DNA of 64,000 nucleotides from Ruminococcus sp. (GCA_015066785.1 SVNT01000003.1:1-64000); one strand, 5' to 3'; positions 16,007-24,928 are shown, numbered from the stretch's first letter. Notes: generated by a model from the sequence alone, not told the origin. Numbers and translations: made by a program.

Positions 16007-17881
16007 GTGACACTGAAGAAAAAGACAATTCGTGGTATAGCTGTTTTTTATGCGTCGGCGCTCTTTTTTGCAAATTCCGCTTATGTGGGTGTTGTCGCAG
16101 AAAATGAATATGATGTCAGGGTGACTATTGATGTCGATGCAGAAAATACAGTCATAAGTCCGTATATCTACGGTATCAGTGACACGGCAGATGTTACGGG
16201 GGCAGATTATACCGCTGTGATACAGACAGGCGACCTTTTTTCGACATATAACTGGGAAAACAACTTCTCCAATTCGGGAAGTGCCGACTATAACACCAAC
16301 AAGAATGAAATATACCGTATTTACGGGGCAGACACCAACAATCCTGCGGCGGCGGTAAGGTCGCTCCAGGGAAAATCCTTTCTGTACGAGATAGACTACA
16401 CCGTGACAACTCTCCCGATTATGGGGTATGTTGCGGCAGATGCCAACGGGCCTATTCTTGACGGGCAGAACGCCCCTTCGGACAGATGGATTTCCGTTGA
16501 GTACAGACGAGGAACGGAATTCCCCGAAGCCCCTAACACAGATGACGGTCGGGTATGTCTTGATGAGTATGTCGCATATATTGTCAGGGAACACGGAAAA
16601 TCAGGCGACGGCGGCGTCAATGGATATATTCTCGATAACGACGCTTCCCTCTGGGCAGAAAAAAATCCCTATGCGGCAGGCAAGGTGAAATTCGACGAGT
16701 ATATCGAAAAGAATTCCGAGGCGGCAAAGGTTGTAAAGGATACGGATAAAAATGCGGTTGTTTTCGGCGGCAGTTTTGAAGGCATGGAAAGTCTTGTCGA
16801 TTTCAGGAATGACTCGGCATGGCGTAAGGTCGACGAGGATTACAGCTGGTTCGTCGATTACTACCTCTCGCAGATGGAAAAGGAAAGCCGTGAGTATGGC
16901 TCAAGACTTCTTGATGTTCTTGATGTTCATTGCTACCCCGACGCTATGACGGATGACGGGGATTATGTATACAGAACCGTCGGAAAAGACGCAGACGAAA
17001 TCAGAATACAGATGCCACGCTTGCTGTGGGACGGCTCTTATTACGAGGGCGGCGAAAGAGTACAGCAGTACAAGCAGTTCTACCCGCTTATTCCGACATT
17101 GCAGGCGTCTATAAATCAGTATTATCACGGCACTAAGCTCTCGTTCAGTGAATATGACTTCGGCGGCGGCGGTAATATTTCGGGAGGGATAGCGCAGGCT
17201 GACCTTCTCGGAATTTTCGCAAAGCACGATGTTTATATGGCGGCACTCAATCCGCAGGGTTACGATACAAGGTATCAGACTGCCGCAATCAGACTTTTCA
17301 CGAACTATGACGGTAACGGCAATGGCTTCGGTGATGTGAGCGTCCGTGCAGGAACCTCAGATTCCGAAAGAAACAGCGTTTACGCCGCTGTTTCGGAGGA
17401 TGATTCCCTCAGGGTAGTACTGATAAACAAGGATTACAACAACAGCCAGAAGGTTACGGCAAGGGTGAAGTCCGAGGAATTCTATACAGGCGGAAAGGTT
17501 TACGGATTTGACGCCGCGTCGAGCGAGATAAGACCTATGGGCGAGGCTGAATTTGAAAGCGAAAATGATTTCACATATACAATACCGCCTGCAAGCGTTG
17601 TGATTGTAGAGTTTACTGCCAGTGATGAGTCCCTGCATTTCGAAACAACTCTGCCTGAAGAAACTCTCCCCGCTGAAACTCAGGCTGAGGAAACATCTGC
17701 GGAAACAACAGTGCCCGATGAAACACAGACTCCCGAAAAAACTGAAATCACCGAAAACCCTGCGGAGTCTGAGCGTGTTGCGGGAGTACCTGTGGCTTTC
17801 AAGGCAGTGACTGTTTTACTCGGAATTGCAACGGCGGCGGCGATAGCTTACCTCATTATTGAATTCCGGAAAGTTCATTAA
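16007..17881 (+). CDS. GH44-like glycoside hydrolase, membrane-anchored, altered acid/base residue
   Basis: A 624-residue exported protein. GTG 16007 has GGAGGTGA seven bases ahead and starts a signal peptide (KKKTIRGIAVFYASALFFA). The catalytic region matches family 44 endoglucanases/xyloglucanases: ISPYIYGISD, YNWENNFSNSGS, and the nucleophile segment SEYDFGGGGNISGGIAQAD with Glu near residue 382. Where GH44 has the acid/base Glu in LDNEP-type motifs, this protein reads LDNDASLW (Asp near 212), so activity may be lowered or lost. A Thr/Glu/Pro linker and C-terminal helix (VTVLLGIATAAAIAYLIIEF) anchor it to the cell surface. It likely acts on, or binds, beta-glucans. Confidence 0.85.
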   Translation: MTLKKKTIRGIAVFYASALFFANSAYVGVVAENEYDVRVTIDVDAENTVISPYIYGISDTADVTGADYTAVIQTGDLFSTYNWENNFSNSGSADYNTNKNEIYRIYGADTNNPAAAVRSLQGKSFLYEIDYTVTTLPIMGYVAADANGPILDGQNAPSDRWISVEYRRGTEFPEAPNTDDGRVCLDEYVAYIVREHGKSGDGGVNGYILDNDASLWAEKNPYAAGKVKFDEYIEKNSEAAKVVKDTDKNAVVFGGSFEGMESLVDFRNDSAWRKVDEDYSWFVDYYLSQMEKESREYGSRLLDVLDVHCYPDAMTDDGDYVYRTVGKDADEIRIQMPRLLWDGSYYEGGERVQQYKQFYPLIPTLQASINQYYHGTKLSFSEYDFGGGGNISGGIAQADLLGIFAKHDVYMAALNPQGYDTRYQTAAIRLFTNYDGNGNGFGDVSVRAGTSDSERNSVYAAVSEDDSLRVVLINKDYNNSQKVTARVKSEEFYTGGKVYGFDAASSEIRPMGEAEFESENDFTYTIPPASVVIVEFTASDESLHFETTLPEETLPAETQAEETSAETTVPDETQTPEKTEITENPAESERVAGVPVAFKAVTVLLGIATAAAIAYLIIEFRKVH

Positions 17882-17912
17882 TGGAAAATGCAAGAAAAAA
17901 TCCAAATAACTA

Positions 17913-17941
17913 TTTACAAATTATTATTAAGATGATATAAT
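17913..17941 (+). promoter_or_regulatory. Promoter of the GGDEF gene
   Basis: TTTACA (17913-17918), a 17-bp spacer and TATAAT (17936-17941). The leader contains a short imperfect palindrome (ATAGGGGTAAGTATACCTAT). Confidence 0.75.
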
Positions 17942-18019
17942 ATAATGTGTATAATGTGCATAGGGGTAAGTATACCTATCTGCTGATACAAATGAATTTT
18001 CTCAGAAAGGAGTGTACAG

Positions 18020-20083
18020 ATGAAAGTCGGAAGTAAGCTGTTTACTTTGATGCTGATTGTTATTATAATCCCCGTAGTTCTCGTGAATGTCTGTGCCTCC
18101 AAGGAGTTCAATGAATTCAGCGAAGAAGATTTCGAATTCAACATTTCGTCATCTTCTAATTTCCAGTCGAATGCAATCGGAATGATTCTGAAGGAAATCA
18201 GAAGTCAGTGCACAAGTATTTCAAGAACTATGCCGATTTCTGAATTTGTTGCAGGAAAATCCGAAAATGCTTCAGGCGGGTATAACAAAATCTATACCGA
18301 TACAATGATAAATTCAGTTGTAAACGGTAATGAGAATCTTCTCGCAATCTGCCTTATAAATTCCGAAGGCAAGGTTATTGCAACAACCGAGAATGACATC
18401 GGTATTACCGTCGGAAAAGCTCCCGAAATGGCGGAAGAATTCGATTACGCAAAAGAAAACAACGGTTTTTCGGGATTTTCAATCCGCCGCGTTAACGGTA
18501 AGGATTTGGCAACATTCTGCTACTGCACGTCTATGCTTGATGCATCGGGTAATGAAGTAGGCTCCGTAGCTGCCGTATGTTCAACTGTCGGAATACAGAA
18601 ACAGCTTTCCGAACTCAAGCTCTACAACTCATCTCACTACTTCATTATTGACGGTCAGGGCAATATGCTCTCGTCACCTTACCTCAAGATTACCAGATAC
18701 GACGAGGAAAAGGCATATCAGAATGTATACGGATATTTCGCTGAGGCAATTAATTCCGAAACAGGAAAGCTCCAGCTTTTTGAACATAACGATACTGAAA
18801 CGTATCTTTATAGCTCAAGAATTGCAGGTTCAAACTGGACTGTTTTCTCCAGCGTTAACAAGTATGAATTTTCGGGAATGATCCGTGAAAGCGTCAGGGA
18901 CATCCGTGAGGCTTCGATATGGGCAGTTGTTGTTTCTGCAGCACTTGCAGTGCTTATTACAATGATGTTTGCAAAACCGATTGTAAATATCGTCAGTGTA
19001 ATTACAAAGAAAATGCGTGGCGACAAGAATGTCCGCTTTGAAGTTTCGGCGTACGACGAGCTCGGTCAGATAAGTATGGCGTTCAACGAAATGTTCGATG
19101 ACACCTACGAAAGTGAACAGAGATACAGAACTATTGTTGAAATGACGGATAATATCGTATTTGAAATCAACTTCAACAAGGATAATGTATATATTTCAAA
19201 CAACTTCAACCAGAAGTTCAGCTTCCGTGCAAAATCGGATTCTCTCCAGGATAGTTTCTTCTACCGTGCGAGAATTCATAAGGACGACACGGCGAGATAT
19301 TTCAACGACCTTGAATCAATGGTGGAAGGCGAAAAGGCTTATCATCAGGGTGAATACCGTTTCAAGAATATCTACGGCGATTTCGCTTGGTTCATTATAA
19401 GAGCGACAAAATTCTACGACCGTGATGATGTCCCCACCAAGATAGTGGGAGTTATTGTAGACATCGACCGTGAAAAGAAGAGTGAAATGAGCCTTATTCA
19501 GCGTGCTAACCTTGACGCACTCACTCAGCTCTACAACCGTGAATCGTTCATCAAGGCACTTGCCAAGGAATTTGAAAATTCAATCATGCGCAAGAGTTAC
19601 AGTGCGGTACTCTTCATCGACCTTGACGATTTCAAATACTTCAATGACGAATTCGGTCACTCCTGCGGTGACGAGGTATTGAAATATACGGCCGACAGCA
19701 TCAAGGAAGTAACCTTTGAGAGAGGCTTCTCAGGACGTTTCGGAGGGGATGAATTTGTAATCTGCCTTACCGACTTCACCGACAAGAACATGGCGGGAGA
19801 GGTTGCGGCAGACATCATCTCAGCGCTCAACAAGGGCTTTATTTCCGAATCGACAGGTCAGTCGCTTGCAATCAACTGTTCGATAGGTATTGCGTTCTTC
19901 AACGAAAACGGAAAGAACTGCGAAGAAATCCTCAACGCAGCCGATGAGGCTATGTACGGTATCAAGAAGCACGGAAAGTCTAACTACGGCTTTGCGGAGT
20001 CGAGAGGGCAGGGAACAGTTCCTGTGGCAAAACCAATCGACAGCGATATCGACAATAATAATGACGATACAGATGATGAATAA
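18020..20083 (+). CDS. Membrane diguanylate cyclase (Cache-HAMP-PAS-GGDEF)
   Basis: A 687-residue inner-membrane sensor. TM1 is at residues ~7-25, an extracytoplasmic Cache-like domain at ~30-290 (HYFIIDGQGNMLSSPYL), TM2 near 295-315 (IWAVVVSAALAVLITMMF), then HAMP (VRFEVSAYDELGQISMAFNEM), PAS (YRTIVEMTDNIVFEINFN) and GGDEF (LTQLYNRESF; GRFGGDEFVICL). The GGDEF motif is intact, so it should make c-di-GMP. The inhibitory RxxD site expected just before GGDEF is absent (TFERGFSGRF instead). RBS AAAGGAGTGTACAG. It is convergent with the next kinase through a shared terminator. Confidence 0.92.
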   Translation: MKVGSKLFTLMLIVIIIPVVLVNVCASKEFNEFSEEDFEFNISSSSNFQSNAIGMILKEIRSQCTSISRTMPISEFVAGKSENASGGYNKIYTDTMINSVVNGNENLLAICLINSEGKVIATTENDIGITVGKAPEMAEEFDYAKENNGFSGFSIRRVNGKDLATFCYCTSMLDASGNEVGSVAAVCSTVGIQKQLSELKLYNSSHYFIIDGQGNMLSSPYLKITRYDEEKAYQNVYGYFAEAINSETGKLQLFEHNDTETYLYSSRIAGSNWTVFSSVNKYEFSGMIRESVRDIREASIWAVVVSAALAVLITMMFAKPIVNIVSVITKKMRGDKNVRFEVSAYDELGQISMAFNEMFDDTYESEQRYRTIVEMTDNIVFEINFNKDNVYISNNFNQKFSFRAKSDSLQDSFFYRARIHKDDTARYFNDLESMVEGEKAYHQGEYRFKNIYGDFAWFIIRATKFYDRDDVPTKIVGVIVDIDREKKSEMSLIQRANLDALTQLYNRESFIKALAKEFENSIMRKSYSAVLFIDLDDFKYFNDEFGHSCGDEVLKYTADSIKEVTFERGFSGRFGGDEFVICLTDFTDKNMAGEVAADIISALNKGFISESTGQSLAINCSIGIAFFNENGKNCEEILNAADEAMYGIKKHGKSNYGFAESRGQGTVPVAKPIDSDIDNNNDDTDDE

Positions 20084-20086
20084 CAA

Positions 20087-20120
20087 AAACAGCTTACAGG
20101 GATTAACCTGTAAGCTGTTT
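20087..20120. terminator. Bidirectional terminator between GGDEF and hybrid kinase genes
   Basis: AACAGCTTACAGG and CCTGTAAGCTGTT form a long stem with T runs on both strands. Confidence 0.92.
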
Positions 20121-20122
20121 TT

Positions 20123-22903
20123 TTATTTTATAAGCTTTGATAATACTGCGAAGAGCTTTTTCGGTTCAATCGGCTTGATGATGTGGTCGTTCATTCCTGC
20201 GTCGAATGAAGTCACAATATCGGATGCATTGTCGTTTGCACTTATCGCCACAATCGGTATTGTTTTTGCGTCTATTCTGTCGCTTGAACGAATCATTCTT
20301 GTTGCCTCATGGCCTGATAATTCGGGAAGAACAATATCCATCAGTATTGCGTCGTAGTAGCACGGCGCACCTTTTTTGAACATATTTACCGCCTCTGTGC
20401 CGTCCTCGGCATATTCCACGGAGGCGTTCTTCATTTCAAGCAGAGTGCAGAGTATTTCACGGGACATTTCGTTATCTTCAACGACGAGAATGCGTCTGCC
20501 CGTCAGGTCGAGAGTGTCGCTGTCGGCGCTGTCGATAACGCCGAGCTTAAGCTCAACCACGAAAGTCGTGCCCTTGTTCTTCTCGCTCTTTACATTAATG
20601 TGACCGTTCATTATGCTGACAAGTCGTTTTGTGATGTGAAGTCCGAGTCCCGCCTCGCTTGTGACGGAGGTGATTGAACGCTCCTTCTCGAACGGCTCGT
20701 AGATGTGCTTGAGGAATTCCTCGCTCATACCTATTCCCGTGTCTGAAACGGTGAAGTTTACATACGAGTATCCGCCTGCACATTCCGTTTCGGAAATATC
20801 AAGCGATATGCTTCCGCCACGGTTTGTGAATTTCACAGAGTTAGACAAGAGGTTAAGGATAACCTGCTTTATGCGGAGTGCGTCGCCTGCATAGCTTTTC
20901 TTATTCTTTTCGCTTTCCGTTATCCTGAAGTCAATTCCACGGATTTTCGCCTGCGGAGAGATGATGTTGTCGATTTCTGAAACGAGGTCTGAAAGCAGGA
21001 ATTCCTTTTTGACTATGCGGATTTCGTTGTTTTCGAGGCAGGTCATATCGTAGATGTTGTTGACCATCGAAAGCATTGAGCTTGCAGTAGTTGAGATTTT
21101 CTCAAGCGATGAGAGCATAGCCTCTGGAATGGATGTGGAAATCGCACTTTCCGCCTGATTGAAAATCGTCTGTATAGGCGAGCGGATTTCATTCGACATT
21201 CTGAGCATAAACGCTGTTTTTGAATTCGAAAGGTTTTCCGAATGTTTCAGGGCATTTTTGAGGATAAGCTCCGTCTGTTTTTCGGAGTCTATGTATCTGA
21301 TGAGGAATACAGCGCATACATCGGAGGTATTGCTGTCAATGCGGATGATACGGGTGTATATCCAGCGGTAAAGACCGTCGTCGCCCTTCTGTCGTGTTTC
21401 GTAGTACAGCTTGTCCACCGAGCCTTCACCCGACATTGCGGTAATGATACGCTGGCGGTTGACTTTTCTGGAGTAGCTTTCACGGTCTTCGGGGTGCAAT
21501 GCAGCTATAAAAAACTCCATAAACTCATCGAAATCGGTGTATGTCTTTTTGATGTCGATGTGATATTTGTCGCTGTATGACAGTGTACAGGTGTTCTTTG
21601 TGAGGTTGGCGGAAATCATAAGGGGATAATGTGCGTCAACCGCTGTCATAAGGTTTTTCTTTTCGATGTTTTCGTTGATTTCCTGTTCGACTCTGGCGGT
21701 TATGTCCTTCATTGCTATTATCGCAGAAGTTTCTCCCGCAGGGTAGATGTTATACTCACGCCACTTTATTCTGTTTCCGCTTGCGAGTACCTTCAGGCGT
21801 CCGTTGATGTGCGTTCTGCCCTCTGCAAATGCGGATTTTATCGACGGAATTGTAAGTGCGGTGAAAAGCGCATTGTCCGATTCTGTACCCGTTGAGTAGG
21901 AATTTATAAGGCTCACGAGGATTTCGCTGTACTTGCCTTCGGGTGAGGCTATTCCGCTTGAAACGCCGTCGTTTACCTGTGTGTATCTGTATGTATCGTT
22001 TTCGAGGTTTACTTCGATGAGATGGTCGCAGAAATTTCTGAATATTGCTGAATACTTACCGTCGGGGGAGAGGGCGGAGTCGTCAAATGCGGTCTGCTGC
22101 TCTCTCTTCGTGCGGATTACAAGGTATGCGGGAGCAGAATTCCACTCGGTACTCTTCACGGTAACATTGTGTCCGTCACGGATTGATGTGCGTGAAAATT
22201 CCTTGCATGCGCAGTCTATCAGAACGCAGTCCTCACATGGAGAGTCTGCACCGAATATTGCTTTGTAGCACTTTGTATCAGGGGTAATATTTCCGAGATT
22301 GGAGTAGAGTATGTCGTGGTTTTTATTCACTACATAAATGGGAGTGTCAATGCTTTTAAGCACATTTCCTATATCGGAGTTGTTGTCGGCAGGTGCGTTG
22401 CTTTTAGTGGTGACGCTTTCAACGATTGCCGTTACCGCAAAGGAAAGATAATTGGTTTCCTTTTCCGTAAGGCAGTGATTTTTCTGCGTAAATTCAACAA
22501 TCAGATTTCCGATTATGTCGTCTTCGTTCCTGAGTGGCAGAACTGCAACGCTTAACGGGAGCTGTGACAGGCTGTCACGGAATTCTTCGACAATCAGGGA
22601 GTGGTTATCAAAATAGAGTATATTGTCTCTTCCATAAAATCTGGAGGAGTTATATTCGCTGTAATTTATAGAGGAAAGCAGTTCCTCGGTGCTTTCAACA
22701 TCATGACGATGCCACTGCATAACGGAGCGACTGCTTTTATCTGCCGTGTTGCTGATGGTTACTGTCGCACGGTCGCACGGAACGATGCCGGCTATGGCGG
22801 AAACAGCGTGTTTTATGCCTTTTTTCAAGTCGTTTTCCGAATGAAGAAGGTAGTCAAAGTCGAGATAAAAGCTGTCTTCTTGATACAATACGGCTTTATG
22901 CAT
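20123..22903 (-). CDS. Soluble hybrid histidine kinase lacking the phosphoacceptor His
   Basis: A 926-residue cytoplasmic protein with no membrane helix. Its domains are GAF (~25-165), PAS-like modules (DTPIYVVNKNHDILYSN, with a Cys-rich CEDCVLIDCACKEF segment) and another PAS near 410-545. The dimerisation helix reads MSNEIRSPIQTI, with Asn571 where the phosphorylated His belongs. The ATPase domain is intact (LNLLSNSVKF, DTGIGMS, GLGLHITKRLV). A receiver follows with Asp in MDIVLPELSG and Lys in HIIKPIEP. AAT versus CAT is one base. The protein may act as an ATP-binding scaffold or rely on partner kinases for its receiver. Confidence 0.9.
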   Translation of the reverse strand: MHKAVLYQEDSFYLDFDYLLHSENDLKKGIKHAVSAIAGIVPCDRATVTISNTADKSSRSVMQWHRHDVESTEELLSSINYSEYNSSRFYGRDNILYFDNHSLIVEEFRDSLSQLPLSVAVLPLRNEDDIIGNLIVEFTQKNHCLTEKETNYLSFAVTAIVESVTTKSNAPADNNSDIGNVLKSIDTPIYVVNKNHDILYSNLGNITPDTKCYKAIFGADSPCEDCVLIDCACKEFSRTSIRDGHNVTVKSTEWNSAPAYLVIRTKREQQTAFDDSALSPDGKYSAIFRNFCDHLIEVNLENDTYRYTQVNDGVSSGIASPEGKYSEILVSLINSYSTGTESDNALFTALTIPSIKSAFAEGRTHINGRLKVLASGNRIKWREYNIYPAGETSAIIAMKDITARVEQEINENIEKKNLMTAVDAHYPLMISANLTKNTCTLSYSDKYHIDIKKTYTDFDEFMEFFIAALHPEDRESYSRKVNRQRIITAMSGEGSVDKLYYETRQKGDDGLYRWIYTRIIRIDSNTSDVCAVFLIRYIDSEKQTELILKNALKHSENLSNSKTAFMLRMSNEIRSPIQTIFNQAESAISTSIPEAMLSSLEKISTTASSMLSMVNNIYDMTCLENNEIRIVKKEFLLSDLVSEIDNIISPQAKIRGIDFRITESEKNKKSYAGDALRIKQVILNLLSNSVKFTNRGGSISLDISETECAGGYSYVNFTVSDTGIGMSEEFLKHIYEPFEKERSITSVTSEAGLGLHITKRLVSIMNGHINVKSEKNKGTTFVVELKLGVIDSADSDTLDLTGRRILVVEDNEMSREILCTLLEMKNASVEYAEDGTEAVNMFKKGAPCYYDAILMDIVLPELSGHEATRMIRSSDRIDAKTIPIVAISANDNASDIVTSFDAGMNDHIIKPIEPKKLFAVLSKLIK

Positions 22904-22939
22904 TATAATTCCCCCTGAATGAATTTTAATGTAGTCGTG

Positions 22940-23578
22940 TTATTCTTTGGGATTTCCGCCCGAAAGATAGAGAATCTGCTGTGTCAGCGACGGATTGTCG
23001 TATGTGTTGCCGACTATTTCGATTATGTGGTTGTCCAAAAGCTCAATATTCGGTGCGTAGAACTGATAGAACGGTATAGTCGCACAGCCGAGAGAGGCTT
23101 TGTTTTTATCCATATACTCAAAGAAGAAACTTCCGTTGTAGCAACGGAGTATTCCCGTTTCCTTGAAGCATATCGTTGCCCCGTTCGGAACGCTTGTAGC
23201 GTGTTCTGATTTCTTTTCGACAAACTCATTCTCGCCGAAAGCGTGAATCTGCGCAAGAGAATCGTCGGTTGAGCCGCTGCGCTGTTCGTAGGAATCAAAT
23301 GCGATAACCGAAACAATGTCGTTCTCGAAAAGATGCTCCCCCGAGCTTGATTTGAACGGGGAAATCATCCCGACAGTTTCGAGAAGAAGGTCATTTACGT
23401 TGTAAAAACGCTGGTTTTCTTCATTTTCCTTTGTATTTGCAAGCAGGTATTTATTGCCCTGCGAATCCGCATAAAGCTGCCCGATTATCCAGACATCATC
23501 GACCTTATAGCATAAATTCTTTTTCAGTCTCGCACGGTAGGTTATTACCGGGTGGATAAGAGAACGTCTTAATATCAT
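22940..23578 (-). CDS. YopX-like protein
   Basis: A 212-residue soluble protein. Its end resembles the YopX family common in Firmicute phages (FENDIV..., then IIEIVGNTYDNPSL), and VGMISPFKSSSGEHLFENDIV corresponds to the YopX core. YopX proteins form ring-like assemblies of unknown function. No phage genes are nearby, so this is a chromosomal orphan or a prophage relic. ATG 23578 has AAAGGAAGTACACT ahead, while the frame opening at 23644 is hydrophobic junk without an RBS. It shares the strand with, and lies 36 nt upstream of, the hybrid pseudo-kinase, so the two may be co-transcribed. Confidence 0.65.
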   Translation of the reverse strand: MILRRSLIHPVITYRARLKKNLCYKVDDVWIIGQLYADSQGNKYLLANTKENEENQRFYNVNDLLLETVGMISPFKSSSGEHLFENDIVSVIAFDSYEQRSGSTDDSLAQIHAFGENEFVEKKSEHATSVPNGATICFKETGILRCYNGSFFFEYMDKNKASLGCATIPFYQFYAPNIELLDNHIIEIVGNTYDNPSLTQQILYLSGGNPKE

Positions 23579-23734
23579 AGTGTACTTCCTTTGTAAAAGC
23601 TGAATATTAAAGGGTATAAAATAATTATAACATATAAAATACAAAAAAAACAGACTTTTTTTAAGAATAGTGTTACAGAATAATTACAAAGTGAAAAATA
23701 CAGTTACAATAGTGTGACAGTATCGCAAAAAGTA

Positions 23735-23763
23735 TTGACGGACACAATATATGGTGGTATCAT
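23735..23763 (+). promoter_or_regulatory. Promoter of small membrane protein 1
   Basis: TTGACG (23735-23740), a 17-bp spacer and TATCAT (23758-23763). The leader contains a perfect GGCACA/TGTGCC hairpin at 23773-23790 ahead of AAAGGAGG. Confidence 0.8.
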
Positions 23764-23815
23764 ATACACAGAGGCACAAAGGAATGTGCCTGACTACATA
23801 AAGGAGGTACTGAGT

Positions 23816-23926
23816 ATGGAAGCCATCATCACAATCGGAATCATAGCGATTATATCATCAGCGGAGAAATTTATAAAGAAGAATGAGAAGAATCCGGAAA
23901 AGTTCTTCCGCAACATCAGACACTAA
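23816..23926 (+). CDS. Small single-helix membrane protein 1 (36 aa)
   Basis: ATG 23816 follows a near-perfect AAAGGAGG. The product has a hydrophobic N-terminal helix (MEAIITIGIIAIISSAEKF) and a basic tail (IKKNEKNPEKFFRNIRH). It has its own consensus promoter and terminator. A second gene at 54632 encodes a protein of the same design (ME-[AV]-[IV]-hydrophobic-EK-x-x-[KR]-basic tail) with the same isolated context. Function is unknown; candidates are a membrane-complex regulator or a type I toxin-like peptide. No antisense RNA was identified. Confidence 0.75.
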   Translation: MEAIITIGIIAIISSAEKFIKKNEKNPEKFFRNIRH

Positions 23927-23946
23927 TCGGATGATATAAAAATTAT

Positions 23947-23977
23947 GCGGAGCAGGTTGCTGAATAACCTGCTCCGC
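23947..23977. terminator. Bidirectional terminator
   Basis: GCGGAGCAGGTT and AACCTGCTCCGC pair. T-rich flanks lie on both sides, between small protein 1 and the convergent MshEN-like gene. Confidence 0.88.
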
Positions 23978-23984
23978 AGTTGTT

Positions 23985-24893
23985 TTACATATTGTGAAGA
24001 ACCGTCGCAAAATCGGGAGTTTTTCCTGTTGAAACTATAATCGTGATTTCGGTGTCACCGATTGCCACGGGGAGAAGGAATGCATCTTCCTTGAAGGTCA
24101 TATGCGCATTCTTGAAGAGCTTGGGCATTCCCGTATCGTTGAAACTCAGCTCACGCATTACGGAGCGTCCGAAAATACAGCTTATGCAGTTGATGAAGTT
24201 GAAAAGATTAGCGTATCTTCCGTCATAATTGCGTATGTTCGAGAATGAACTAAGCGAGCTTGTGAAACGGTGAAGATTTGTTCTCGTGCCCGCAAATGCA
24301 ATTACAAAATTGCTTTCGGTACAGCTTACCTTCTGGGAAACCACACGCTCTGCGCTGAATGAGGTGCTCTTTTCGATTTTTCCGATACGCACGCCGCTTT
24401 CCATAAATCTTATGAGGAATTTCAGCGTTACATTGTAAAGCTCATTCGTGTAGTAGTTGTGCGTGTTTGCAAGCAACGATATAATCGTGTCGAAGTCGTT
24501 GGAGAAAATATCGTCGAACTGCTTTTCGGTCAGCTTGTAATCAGCCTTGAAATCTTCAAGGATTTTCTGTACATCACCCTCGGCAATGACGCCGTCTGCC
24601 ACGAGATAGTGGGTTATCGGCTTTGAAAGACTGCGCTGTTTTTTGATGAGGGAGTATACATCATCCTCGGAAAGTCCTTCTTTTTGTACTGCAAGCTCAC
24701 CGAATTTCTTGTTTTCGGTCATCTGCATATTGTGTATATCAGCGACCTGTCCTTCGGTCAGCAGTTTTTCCTGTACAGCGAGCGTTCCGAGTCTGACTTT
24801 GTCCTTTTCGAGCTTTTCAGCCACAACTTTGAACTGATCTTCGGTTATAATTCCTTTTTCAATAAGATAATATCCCAAAAAATATGTAAGCAT
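23985..24893 (-). CDS. MshEN-type N-domain protein with a CheX-like C-terminus
   Basis: About 302 residues, soluble. The N-terminal half carries repeated L-x-E-x-G-[IV]-I-[TA]-E-x-Q units (YYLIEKGIITEDQF, LVADGVIAEGDVQKIL), the pattern of MshEN/GspE-N domains that bind c-di-GMP on pilus ATPases. The C-terminal ~130 residues (FVIAFAG..., FNFINCISCIFGRSVM, ITIIVST) recall the CheX/CheC phosphatase fold; that match is weak. Such a protein could link c-di-GMP or pilus control to chemosensing. GTG 24905 or ATG 24893 could be the start; neither has a strong SD, and ATG is preferred. Confidence 0.6.
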   Translation of the reverse strand: MLTYFLGYYLIEKGIITEDQFKVVAEKLEKDKVRLGTLAVQEKLLTEGQVADIHNMQMTENKKFGELAVQKEGLSEDDVYSLIKKQRSLSKPITHYLVADGVIAEGDVQKILEDFKADYKLTEKQFDDIFSNDFDTIISLLANTHNYYTNELYNVTLKFLIRFMESGVRIGKIEKSTSFSAERVVSQKVSCTESNFVIAFAGTRTNLHRFTSSLSSFSNIRNYDGRYANLFNFINCISCIFGRSVMRELSFNDTGMPKLFKNAHMTFKEDAFLLPVAIGDTEITIIVSTGKTPDFATVLHNM

Positions 24894-24928
24894 AAAATCA
24901 CTCACTTTCGTATGATATCTTTGATATA

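Noticed and set aside
17942-18019. c-di-GMP riboswitch in the GGDEF leader
   Set aside because: The leader is under 80 nt and lacks the GEMM core; only a short imperfect palindrome is present.
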